Shown here: piece after piece, positions 1 through 8,968 of the stretch
Layout of the letters: every line of letters begins with the position of its first letter
How positions within the stretch are numbered: position 1 is the first letter of the stretch
Source of the DNA: Phaseolus vulgaris
Lineage: Eukaryota; Streptophyta; Magnoliopsida; Fabales; Fabaceae
NCBI RefSeq assembly: GCF_000499845.2
Contig: NC_023749.2
Coordinates: 39,090,368-39,154,367, forward strand
Length of the DNA: 64,000 bases
Direction of reading: 5' to 3'
Made by a program: the position numbers and the translations under genes
Notes under the pieces: generated by a model
Told to the model about the DNA's origin: nothing
Seen by the model: the letters and a program-made list of their open reading frames with translations, nothing else
Databases searched by the model: none

Positions 1-478
1 TGGCTCCCAAGCGTTTCAACGTCTTAAATGCGCTACGTTTTCTAATTAGACGCTTTAATTGAGCGCGTTACGTTTGTGATTAAAAGCGCTTTAAATGCTT
101 GGGTAGTTTAAATAGCGCAGAGAATGTTGGGAAGGGGGTTGGAACTTTTGGCAAATTTCCCAGAAACTCTCTAGTTGCTTGCTCGAGCCTTGAGGTTATG
201 CACAAGGGACTAGGGAAAGATTTTTGCTAGAAGGGAAAAGATACACTAGACACAGTTTCCTTTTTTACCACCTTCAGAGTGCCATACGCGGTGCTCAGAT
301 ACGGAGGTGCACAGTTTTGGTGTTTCTTGCTGGCTGACTTGAGCGTCGGAGTGCAAACGGCCGCTAGGGCGCCCTTTTGTCCTCTTTTTGCAGGAATCCA
401 CAGGTAACCAGTGGGAAGGAGTCCCTAGCTGACGGTTGAGGTCGCACATGAAGACGTCCCAGTCAACCGGACGGAACA
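1..478 (+). mobile_element. Tat-lineage LTR, 3' part (cut by window start)
   Basis: The sequence matches by eye the last 480 or so bases of the LTR at 19933-21116 and, reversed, the LTR at 30092-31315. It contains the conserved block TGACTTGAGCGTCGGAGTG (335-353) and ends in ...cggaaca, as the other members do. Where a complete element would continue with a primer-binding site, a Copia LTR fragment follows directly at 479. This is therefore a broken junction or truncation. The 5' end lies outside the window. Confidence 0.85.
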
Positions 479-827
479 GGTACCAAAACAAACAATCGGT
501 TGTTTCCATGAATCAATCGGTTGTTTTGGTTTTGACAGCAAGTCAACCATAAAAGCAATTTTCAACCTTTTTTAAAAACACCTAAGTATAAAACAATCGG
601 TTGTTTCTACAAAACAACAGGTTGTTTTTCACTTAGTTTGAAAAACACTTTTCTTTTAAAAAGATTGAGAATGCCTATGCTTTGGATTCAATCAAGAGTG
701 GATTACATATTAAATCTACCCCGGATCCTATCTAAAAGGACAGCTCAACAACATAAAACACAACCAACCTTTCATCATCCTTCAAAGGGTTTGGATTCTT
801 CAAAGCTTGAACACACTTGGCTCAACA
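479..827 (-). mobile_element. Sirevirus-type Copia LTR fragment
   Basis: This fragment is homologous to the right-hand third of the solo LTR at 15825-16954 (from about 16629 onward). It carries the repeated near-palindrome AACAATCGGTTGTTT at 491 and 591 and a shorter form at 514. It ends ...ttggctcaaca, like the ...ttggttcaaca end of the intact solo LTR. The other end is truncated against the Tat LTR. The strand is inferred from the solo copy, whose conserved 'GGATGTAGCTC...ACCAGTATAA' block reads on the minus strand. Confidence 0.8.
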
Positions 828-839
828 CTACGAAGAACT

Positions 840-1370
840 GATTAGGAAGAGAGGATAAAATGTCAATATCAACAAGCACTTTAGCAAAAAAAACACCTAT
901 TTTTTCATAGTATGATCATTCAAAGACAAAGTGGTACCAATTCCTCTAGTAATAGAAAATATCTCCCTCAGTCTCAAATATTCTAGGGGCAAATTGTAAA
1001 TTTGAACCCAGGCTTGGGTTTTAGTGATTTTCATAGTAGATGGGAAAAAATCTTTTGTTCAGGCAAACAACCTCAAGGAGCCAGGAGATAATTGTCATGA
1101 ACAAACCTCTAGAACCCTTCTCATGTCCTCTAAAGAAGAAAACTCAAACTCATAGAAATCCAAGCCAAGAGGTATAAATTTCCATGATCTGAGAGCTTTC
1201 CACACAAGCTGCAGTTCTTTGGTTAAATCAGGATGTGTGAGGAGATGATCACCTTTAGATAAAATAATCCTCCCATGTAGGTTATTCTTACAGTCTTCAA
1301 CACTCGCCAAGTAATCTTCCTCCTCAACCCGGACAACAACCATATCTCCCTTGATACAGGGTGTCGGCAA
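840..1370 (-). pseudogene. DUF4283-type protein fragment (retroelement-derived)
   Basis: The minus strand encodes a recognisable DUF4283 region. A first open part (1370-1095) contains the W-x(n)-W...PLG.DFYEFEFSS.EDM.RV pattern. After a frame break near 1080, it continues in another frame with the 'F..WT.DFSPS....T.AWV.IYNLP.EYL' pattern down to about 850. DUF4283 modules occur N-terminal to zinc knuckles in many plant LINE-like and other retroelement-derived proteins. Here the zinc-knuckle end is missing, the frame is broken at least once and no start codon is convincing. It is best read as a dead retroelement fragment. The family assignment is by motif memory and needs a profile search. Confidence 0.65.
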
Positions 1371-2788
1371 CTAGAACAATGGGATGTCACAGGTATTGTC
1401 CAAGACATAGCCAAAGGTTTTTCTTTTTCCTTATGTAGCATATGACTTCTTAAGTGTAACCATTTCTTGCTCTTTCAAATAACCCAAAATATCAAGAAAC
1501 CTGCAGACACATTCTTGAACTTCCACACTCCAAGAATCAAAGACAAGAATTCACTCCCGCACTCTCCACTCCCTCAAGCATGTGTCCTCTCACGCAAACG
1601 TGACCTCCACGGAAACAAGAACAACAGCCACACAACCGCACTGCACTTGCACTCCCACCGAGACCACGTAGGATTGGCACCCGGCACCATACCGTGGAGA
1701 TACAAGCGGTGCCTTCCAAACGTTGTCGTTCTTGCACCCTAATGCGCATTGCACCTTTAAAATCAAAAGCCCCCTGGCCACTAATGCACAATGCAACCTT
1801 GGGTGAAGCCTTCGCAAGCACCATCAACCGTGGGTTGGCCACGCGTACAAACCTTCATGCAGAATGCTACCACGCAGAGACCCTCCAAGATGTGCGCAAA
1901 GCCTGCACACAGAACTGCAACCGTAGGGCAAGGCTGCCACGCACAAATCACCAGTCGCGAACCTGCACCCGTGCCTCCATGTAGAACGTGCGTACGCATA
2001 TGGCTTGTATTGTCATGCTTGATTTATTTTCTTGAATCATTTTCAGTTTTAGTTTAATTTGTTTTTGGTTTTCTAGTTTTATTTTCTTAAAATAAATAAG
2101 AACTATAATATTAAATTTGAATTGTGAAAAAAAAATTGTGTTTAAATATTAAACAGTGAAATGAATAAGACACAGATTGGAACATAAAATATGACTGAAT
2201 TCCTATTCAAATGTGATTGAAATTGTGATACATGAAAATTTAGCCGGATGAGTGATTAGAATAGAGATTGACAAAACAATAAGAAATGAGACCAATTAAA
2301 CCAAGTGAGTGTGACCTTAAATAATGTTGAGAGATTTACTGATGATTTGACAGTCATGGTTGCTTAATTTTTGTTTTAAGTTACATCATAAAAGAACATA
2401 AAGATGATTAAGGAATTTGTGTTAATTAGGAAACCAGGGCTAAATAGCCAACCTTTATATAAATATAATTCATTTTTTATAACCCCTTTTCAGCCAAGAA
2501 TTTTTGTTATTTATTGCACCCTAAGTCTTTAATGATATATTTTCCAACCCGTTGGCATTTTTAAGAAAGGAGAACATAGATGCAATACATAAAGAAAAGA
2601 GAATGATTGGTTCTAATTGTTTAGAGTTCAAATAATTCAGTTGTTCCAAATAGGAATCATCTATTCCAGTTATAAAGATAGGAAAAATTCATGTTAAAAT
2701 CATGAATAAGTAGTAAGAAAATGAGGAAAAGCGTGAAGTAAAAAAAAATGGTGATCAGATAACACATGTGCTATAATTGGATTGTAGG
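1371..2788. other. intergenic stretch, no gene recognised
   Basis: Positions 1540-2000 are clearly richer in G and C than the surroundings and hold overlapping open frames on both strands. None shows a known motif, and the frames mirror each other as expected from composition. Positions 2000-2788 are AT-rich without any feature I can support. Confidence 0.6.
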
Positions 2789-3788
2789 TGATGTGATAAT
2801 GTGAGTTGATTTTTAGATGTTTTCATTTATGGTGACACTTTTTCTTAAGATTGGTATTTTTAACAATTAATGTTGAGGACCTAAGGAAGATTCCCATTGG
2901 ACACAAACTTAATCAAGTGGTTAAGTAAGTGTGAAGGTGCACTTCACAAAGGAAAAAATGAAAAACAAGATATGGTGAGAAGGAGATGCAATTGCGGAAT
3001 TGAAAATGGGCACAAGGTAACATTAATGGTGGTCATGGCCTTCCAAATGATGCACCATACTCATGATTAGGAGTGAAACCCAAGAGCAACAAATAAGAGA
3101 AAGTAAGAGACAAACACATAAAATGGAAAGGAAAATGGAATGAGAAAACTTATGATGGTGAGTGAGAAATGTCATGCCACTTGCAGGGTGATGTGCTCCA
3201 AGATTAGTGTGTTGGACACCACCTGAGAGCTTCCCAATCACTCAAGATAAGACCTCAAACCTAAGAGAACATAAGCCTCACTAAGAGCTCACACAATTTG
3301 TGCAAAGTTTCTTTATTTCATTCAAATTCAACTTGGAAAATACAATGGGTAGACCTCCTATTTATAGATGAAGGAGCCTTGGAATACAAGCAAGAGGGGT
3401 AGGATGAGAAAATGGAAAAAATGGGCAGCCTTAGGGTTTGACTAAGTCAAACCCGCACCATAGGCTTGTCCTTCTAGAAACTAGGTCAAATTATTATCTT
3501 CCTAAAGGGCTAGGAACAAGCTAAAATGATACCTACACCCCCTATTATGCTAAAGGGACCTTATTCTAGCCTATCTTTGCTATTTGGACCCCTAAAGTGA
3601 GCCCAAATTATTTACAAACATATTCTATTTTTAAAGAAGACCAAAAGGAAGAACTTCATATATTCGGGTTTATAGCTTCTTCTTTTGCTGATTTTTGAGG
3701 CTTGGTGGGGCCTGACGTTGTATCTTGAGATGACTGACCCTTTTAGGAACTGCTTGTTGTGTCCTTAGTTATCTGTCGATTTGTATCA
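2789..3788 (-). mobile_element. 3' LTR of a minus-strand CRM-like chromovirus (element F2)
   Basis: The block begins TGATGTGATAATG and ends ...TTGTATCA on the plus strand, so the LTR reads TGATAC...CATCA on the minus strand. It aligns by eye with the nested LTR halves at 5557 and 8411-8968 and more loosely with the solo LTR at 13481-14528. A TATA box (TATAAATA, minus strand) lies at 3359-3366. Immediately outside, at 3789-3800, is the minus-strand polypurine-type tract (TGCTCTCCGGG on plus) that precedes the LTR in this family. Confidence 0.75.
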
Positions 3789-4095
3789 TGCTCTCCGGGT
3801 TCGAAAGAATTCGTCCTCAAATTTAGAACTCCTACAAATAACATAGTGAATTTGTTCACATGATTTGTATATGGTAGGTGTGAAGCAAAATTATGTTCAT
3901 TAAGCTTAGGGAGATTACATGGTTGAATTCTAGCTCCAGGCCATGTTTGGAAAGAATATTTGGGGATGAAATTATTTTGGGAGAATCCTCTTAGAAGGTG
4001 ATAACCTTTAGGAGTTTTTTTAATATCATCCCTAAACTTCTTAATCAAATATGTCAAGTATTTAGAATGTTTACGTAATGAAAAAGACAAGGAAG
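3789..4095 (-). pseudogene. chromovirus pol C-terminal remnant (F2)
   Basis: The minus strand ends in a sequence resembling the extreme C-terminus of the chromovirus polyprotein, with the pattern L..NSFEPGEHD that directly precedes the 3' LTR. Upstream, toward 4090, the frame continues but I do not recognise it. Protease, RT, RNase H and integrase are absent between this tail and the gag remnant at 4198-4925. The element has lost nearly all of pol by internal deletion and could only have moved with help from another copy. Confidence 0.55.
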
Positions 4096-4197
4096 AAAAA
4101 AACCTTTGAGGTGAAGTGATGATACCCTTGTTATCTTGTCCTTCATTTTCTCTTTCATTTTCACTTTTGGTTTTTGTTTTAATTTGGCCTAATGTTC

Positions 4198-4925
4198 CTA
4201 TTTTAGCTTTAAGGTTCTTTTATTTGGACAATTGGCAGCTATGTGCCCAAACCCTAAACATTTAAAACATTTTGTGCTTGAAGGTTTGGTGGGTGACTTA
4301 GGGGTAGAGGTAGAAGGTTTATCTTTAAAAACATTATAGAAAGAAGTGGTTTCTTTTATAAAATTGGAAGGAGAAGTTGTTGTAGAAATTTTATTTTTAT
4401 CGTGTCCTGAGGATTTGTAGAAGCCATCATGATGAGTAGTTTTGAAAGTTGTTTTCATCAAAATATGTGATTCCACCTTGATGGTTAGGTGATCCAACTT
4501 CTTTAAAAAAGAGTACTCATTTAATTCTACATCATTTTTAATTTCTCTCCTTAAACCACTCACAAACCTAGTGATCTTTGACTTTTCACTATCATGCATA
4601 TTTATCTTAGTCAAAGTTGTTCTAATCTTTAAAATATTCGTCTACCGTCTTAGGTCCTTGATGAAGCCGTTGGAGCGTCAATAAAAGTTCTTTCCTATAA
4701 GGAGGAGGAACAAACCGCACGTGCATACATGCTTTCAAATCATACCAAGAGACCACGACTGGCCTCTTGTTTAGCCCAATGTCCATTACAGTTTCTTGCC
4801 ACCACTGGATGGCATAGTCTAAAAAAACTAGGGAAGCTAACCTAACCTTTTGGTCCTCGGTGACTTTATACACATTAAAGAGATGTTCAACTTTAGCTTC
4901 CTATTCTAAATACAAAGTAAGGTCA
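4198..4925 (-). pseudogene. gag: chromovirus gag fragment (F2)
   Basis: Two minus-strand open pieces (4873-4622 and 4614-4198) belong to one gag. The first has the capsid-like 'YAIQWWQE...W..LK..M..RFVPP.Y..ELL..LQ.L.QG..TV.EYF.D' pattern of Retrotrans_gag. The second continues with 'RF.SGLR.EI...VEL' and ends in a complete C-x2-C-x4-H-x4-C zinc knuckle (CFKCLGFGHIAANC). A frame break near 4620 separates them. Gag packages the element RNA in virus-like particles. The N-terminus is lost where the strand sense switches at about 4925, abutting the plus-strand element F1 in inverted orientation. Confidence 0.8.
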
Positions 4926-5556
4926 ATGATTAAGTGAAGAGGGGGAGATCATAGTAAATAAGCAAGTCCTCATAGCCTTTTCTATTGGTAAATACAAGGA
5001 TGAGGTCTTGTGTGATGTTGTCCCTATGGAAGCCACCCATATTCTTTTAGGTAGGCCATGGTTATATGATAGGAAAACCCTTCATGATGGCCTTACCAAC
5101 AAAATCTCTTTCACCTTCCACGGGCACAAGGTCACACTAACATCTCTCTCACCAAAAGAAGTCCATGAGGATCAACTAAAAATGAATGAAAAGAGAGAGA
5201 AAAAAATAAATAAATAAAATTATAAGAGAAGCCTTCTCATTTCATCACAAGAGGTTAAAAAGGTAATGCTTTCACAAAAGTATATCTACGTAGCTTTCCC
5301 TAGAAACCTTAAGAATGAGTCAGCGGTAGATAGTCCTAATTGTTTGGAAAATTTGGTAAAGGAATTTGAAGATGCGTTTCAAGATCCCCCTAAAGGATTA
5401 CCACCTCTAACGGGAATTGAGCACCAAATAGACTTCATACTCGAGGCTTCTTTACCAAAGAGGCCAGCATAGAGGACCAATCCAACTGAGGCCAAAGAAA
5501 TTTAACAACAAGTGGAAGATTTAATAGCTAAGGGGTGGGTAGCATGAGTCATTGTG
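4926..5556 (+). pseudogene. pol: chromovirus protease and start of RT (F1)
   Basis: The translation matches element H (48717 onward) closely. It has the protease-terminal block '[17 protein letters not shown]' (about 5008-5060), then a charged linker, then 'ENLV.EFEDAFQDPP.GLPPL.GIEHQIDFI', the N-terminal RT approach seen in chromoviruses. In-frame stops occur near 5215 and 5470. The upstream protease active-site motif is not present because the element starts at about 4926. The sequence stops at ...agtcattgtg and resumes after the inserted LTR at 8969 with the same reading sense. Confidence 0.8.
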
Positions 5557-5894
5557 TGATGTAAGTTAATTTTAGGATTGTTCATTTATGTGACACTTTA
5601 GATTTATGATTGAGTTTTTTAGGCAATTAAGAGTGAAAACCTAAGGAAAATCCCCACTGGACATTAACTTAACCAAGTGGTTAAGTAGATGTGAATGTTC
5701 ATTTTACAAAGGCAAAAGGGAAAAGACAATTATAAAGTGACAATGATGCAAAGAAATGGTGCGAAATTAAGCATGGATAGCAATTATAAAGACAATGACG
5801 AAATGAACGAAAGGAAACCAAAAAAAGAACATATTTATGAATTGAATGGAATGACAATGGAAGGAAAAGATGAATGGAATGACAATGACAATGT

Positions 5895-7202
5895 TGGATT
5901 TACCCTTTGAAGCTTATCCACAGTTCTATCAAGATAATGAACTTTCTTTTCAAGATTTTCACAATTTTCACAAACAAGAGAGTCACACACATGAGAAGAG
6001 TTTTTGCAATGTGTTTCAAGCTTTTCAAAATCAATTTTTGATTTTTCCAGCTCTTCTTCAAGTGTCTTCACCCTCTCTTCAAGCCAGTTGTTCAACCCTT
6101 TCAATCAGTTGTTTGTGAGAACCAATCGGTTAACTTCTTCATGAGTTTCTTGAAAAGCTTGAAGAAATTTACTACAATTTTCAGCACTTAGGGAAGCACA
6201 TGAACTTACACTACTTGAGCTGCTTGACTCATTATCTCCTTCTGCAATTAAACATATGTTTGCTTTTTCATCTTCACTTGATGAGGAGCTTCATGAGGAG
6301 ACTTCATTTTCATCCCAAGCAATATATGCTTTTCTTGATTTTCCCTTTTTCTCCTTGTAGCTTGATTTCTTTTCATTGCTTTCTTTATTTGGGCAATCAA
6401 CTTTTATATACCCTTGTTCACCACAACCAAAGCAAGTATAATTGTTAGAATTGAAATCACTAGTTTTCTTGTTGCCATACCTTTCTTTGTTGGCTTCATT
6501 GTTGCGATTTCTCTTCAAGAATCTACTAAACTTTTTGGATAGCAAGCTAAGGTTTTCTTCTTCACTTTCATCACTTGAATCTTGTTTGCTTTTGTGCTTG
6601 GCAGCTTTCAAGGCAATGCTTCTGACATGCTTGTCTTCACTTTCTTGAACATTGAGTTTATTCATTTCTAACTCATGTTCTCTAAGCTTACCAAACAATG
6701 AAGTCGTTGTCAAGGATGTCAAATCTTTTGATTCAGAAATTGTTGTTACCTTAGGTTGCCAAGATCTACCTAGGCACTTGAGAATCTTGATGTTTAGTTC
6801 TTCTTTATCAAAAGTTTTCCCAAGGCTCATTAGATGGTTGATGATGTGAGGGAACCTCTTTTGCACTTTAGCAATAGATTCTCCTTTAAGCATTCTGAAC
6901 ATCTCATACTTTTGTATTAGAGTATGTTTCCTTGCTCTCTTCACATCATTTGTTCCTTCACGAGTGACTTCCAAAGTGTCCCACATCTCCTTGGCTGATG
7001 AACATTGTGATATCCTGAAAAATTCATCCGAATTCAAGGCAGATGTTATGATATTCTTGGAAATACAATCAAACTTGGTCTTTTTATTTTCAGCATCAGT
7101 CCATTGGGACCAAGGTTTATCAATATAAGATCCATCCCAAATTCCTTTATCAAGAGATTCAACAAAGATTTTCATTCTAACTTTCCAGAATTGATAAATC
7201 AA
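5895..7202 (-). pseudogene. gag: Sirevirus/Copia gag with altered zinc knuckle
   Basis: The main frame (7202-6291, 303 residues) shows the Copia gag pattern: N-terminal 'W..RM..F..S.....W', a UBN2-like middle ('A.EMWDTLE..HEGT..VK..R...L...YE.F.M', 'F..I...L..LG'), then a basic serine-rich stretch and one zinc knuckle. The knuckle reads C-F-G-C-x4-Y-x4-C: the usual histidine is tyrosine, which should weaken zinc binding. After a stop near 6290, a second frame (6104 to about 5895) gives a coiled coil rich in E, K and L, typical of the extended gag of Sireviruses. It probably acts in particle assembly in the cytoplasm if intact. Here it is truncated and dead. Confidence 0.8.
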
Positions 7203-7310
7203 ACCACAGAACAGAGGTGGTCTGTTAATTGAAGCACACTCTCCAAAATGTAGTTTTCAGCCATTGAAAAAAGATTTTAGGATCAAACTTGAGTATTTTT
7301 CAAGTACCAA

Positions 7311-7322
7311 GCTGTGATACCA
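7311..7322 (-). promoter_or_regulatory. primer-binding site, initiator tRNA-Met type
   Basis: On the minus strand the twelve bases TGGTATCACAGC follow two to three bases after the LTR end (...CTAACA). The usual plant Copia sequence is TGGTATCAGAGC, so there is one mismatch. This site would prime minus-strand DNA synthesis. Confidence 0.8.
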
Positions 7323-7324
7323 AT

Positions 7325-8410
7325 TGTTAGAATATATGGCCTTAAACGAGAGGGGAGGTAAATTGTTTAAAGGGGGTTTTTGAAAACTTTTTCAGCTAGA
7401 ACAAAATCCTTTGTATGAAACTCAATCAGAAATTCAGTTAGCCAAGATATAAAGTAGAAAACAGCAAAGCACCAGAAATACAATCGGTTGTTTCTTCGAA
7501 GCAATCGGTTGTTTATACTAGCAAAGCAATAACAACTGAATTTAAATGAGTTAAAGGGAAGAAAGAGATACACAAATAGTTTATACTGGTTATTAAACCA
7601 AGAGCTACATCCAGTCCCAGAAGCCACTTGGCAATCCACTGAGGAATCAATACAGATTACACACAAAACCACCAAAGAAGTGACCTTGAACCCTTCAAGA
7701 AACACACTTCCTTTGGCACAACACACACCATGTTGATCTTGACAACCTCAAGAGCACACAACACTCCTTGGCTACAACACCAGAAATTACAGAGAATTCA
7801 GAATGAATTACACTTGTTTACAGAACAAATTGAAATCAATATAGATGTAATCCTATTCCACTCTCTCTTAAGAAAATCAAAGCTGAAAAGTGAATGTTCA
7901 AAACTTGAAAGCAATCTTTCACAACTGAAAAACTCAAATTTGTTTTTCTTGTTTGTTATAAAACATAAAAAAACTATTTATAGCTTTCAAAGATTGGTCA
8001 AAGCATTTAATACAAGAGCGTATTCAGTTGAAAATCATTTAAAGCACACTCAACTAACAAATCAGAATTCTGTTAGGATTTTCAAACAAACAATCGATTG
8101 AAATCATGAAACAATCGATTGTTTTGGTTTGACATCAAATCAGCCAACCAAAACAGTTTTCAACCTTTTCAAAAACACCTAAGAGTAAAACAATCGGTTG
8201 TTTTGACAAAACAACAGGTTGTTTTTCACTTAGTTTGAAAAATACTTTAATCTTAAAATATTTTAAAAACACTTTAGCTTGAGATTCAACAAAGAGTGGA
8301 TTACACAAATAAACTACCCAGATCCTATCCTAAACACAGCAGCAACTCCAGCCTTGCATCAAACACTTGGATTTGGATTCTTCAAAGCCTTTTATCACTC
8401 TTGATCAACA
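7325..8410 (-). mobile_element. Sirevirus 5' LTR
   Basis: The LTR begins (plus strand) TGTTAGAATA and ends gatcaaca. It is the same family as 15825-16954: both carry the 'GGATGTAGCTC...CCAGTATAA' block (here about 7585-7620, reversed) and several copies of the AACAATCGGTTGTTT near-palindrome (about 7480, 7502, 8091, 8112, 8189). At 8112 the motif is a perfect palindrome, AACAATCGATTGTT. Confidence 0.85.
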
Positions 8411-8968
8411 AGATGGAGTTTGAGATGATGAGCACGCCACTTGGATGATGAAATGACTCCAAGATAAGTATTGGAAGCCGCCACTTGGGAGCTCTCAAAT
8501 TCTCACAAGATAAGACTAAAGACTAAGAGGAACAAGCCTCACTAACATCTCACACAAAATGTGCAGAGTAACTTTTTTGTATTTCTTTCAACTTGTTAAT
8601 ACAATGAGGGATACCTCTTATTTATATGATGAGGAGCCTTGGAAAACATGAAATGAGGGTAGAAGGGGAAAGGGAAAAGTGGTGCGGTTTTTAGGGTAGA
8701 CTTTGGTCAAAGCCACACCATATACATCATTCTAGAAGCTAGGGTTTTCATTCTATCCTAATGGACTTATCATAAACCCATTCTTATATCTTCACCTCCT
8801 ATTTATGTTATATAGACCTACTCTACGAAAATTACAAAAAGTGAAACCAACTGATGCTCAGCACCCAGAGTCTTTGCTCTACTTCTAGTAATCCTCTAAG
8901 GTATGGTGTGTGTTGAGGTCATGGGTTGGGCTTGGTCAGTAGGCGCCCTCTCTCCATGGTCCTCATCA

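Larger units (their letters stand above)
5891..8410 (-). mobile_element. Sirevirus-type Copia fragment (5' LTR plus gag)
   Basis: A minus-strand Copia element is preserved as its 5' LTR (7325-8410), primer-binding site (7311-7322) and gag (7202 down to about 5895). Protease, integrase, RT and the 3' LTR are gone. The right end (...gatcaaca) abuts LTR sequence of the surrounding insert. The left end breaks off inside the gag-downstream coiled-coil region near 5891. No target duplication is visible, consistent with loss of the left half. Confidence 0.75.
5557..8968 (-). mobile_element. chromovirus-type LTR inserted in F1, itself split by Copia
   Basis: The insert starts TGATGTAAG and ends ...CTCATCA and is flanked by the exact 5-base duplication ttgtg (5552-5556 and 8969-8973). 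The left part (5557 to about 5890) matches the left of the LTR at 2789-3788. The right part (8411-8968) matches the other end, including a minus-strand TATAAATA at 8619-8626. Its last 120 bases are the reverse complement of the pol end and LTR start at 11302-11485, showing that in this family the LTR begins inside the pol reading frame. Without the Copia fragment the LTR would be about 0.9 kb. Confidence 0.8.

Noticed and set aside
1467..2057. Overlapping open frames of 70-101 codons on both strands in a GC-richer block
   Set aside because: The frames mirror each other, are rich in C, H and R as composition predicts, and show no motif or start context. They are more likely chance than a gene.
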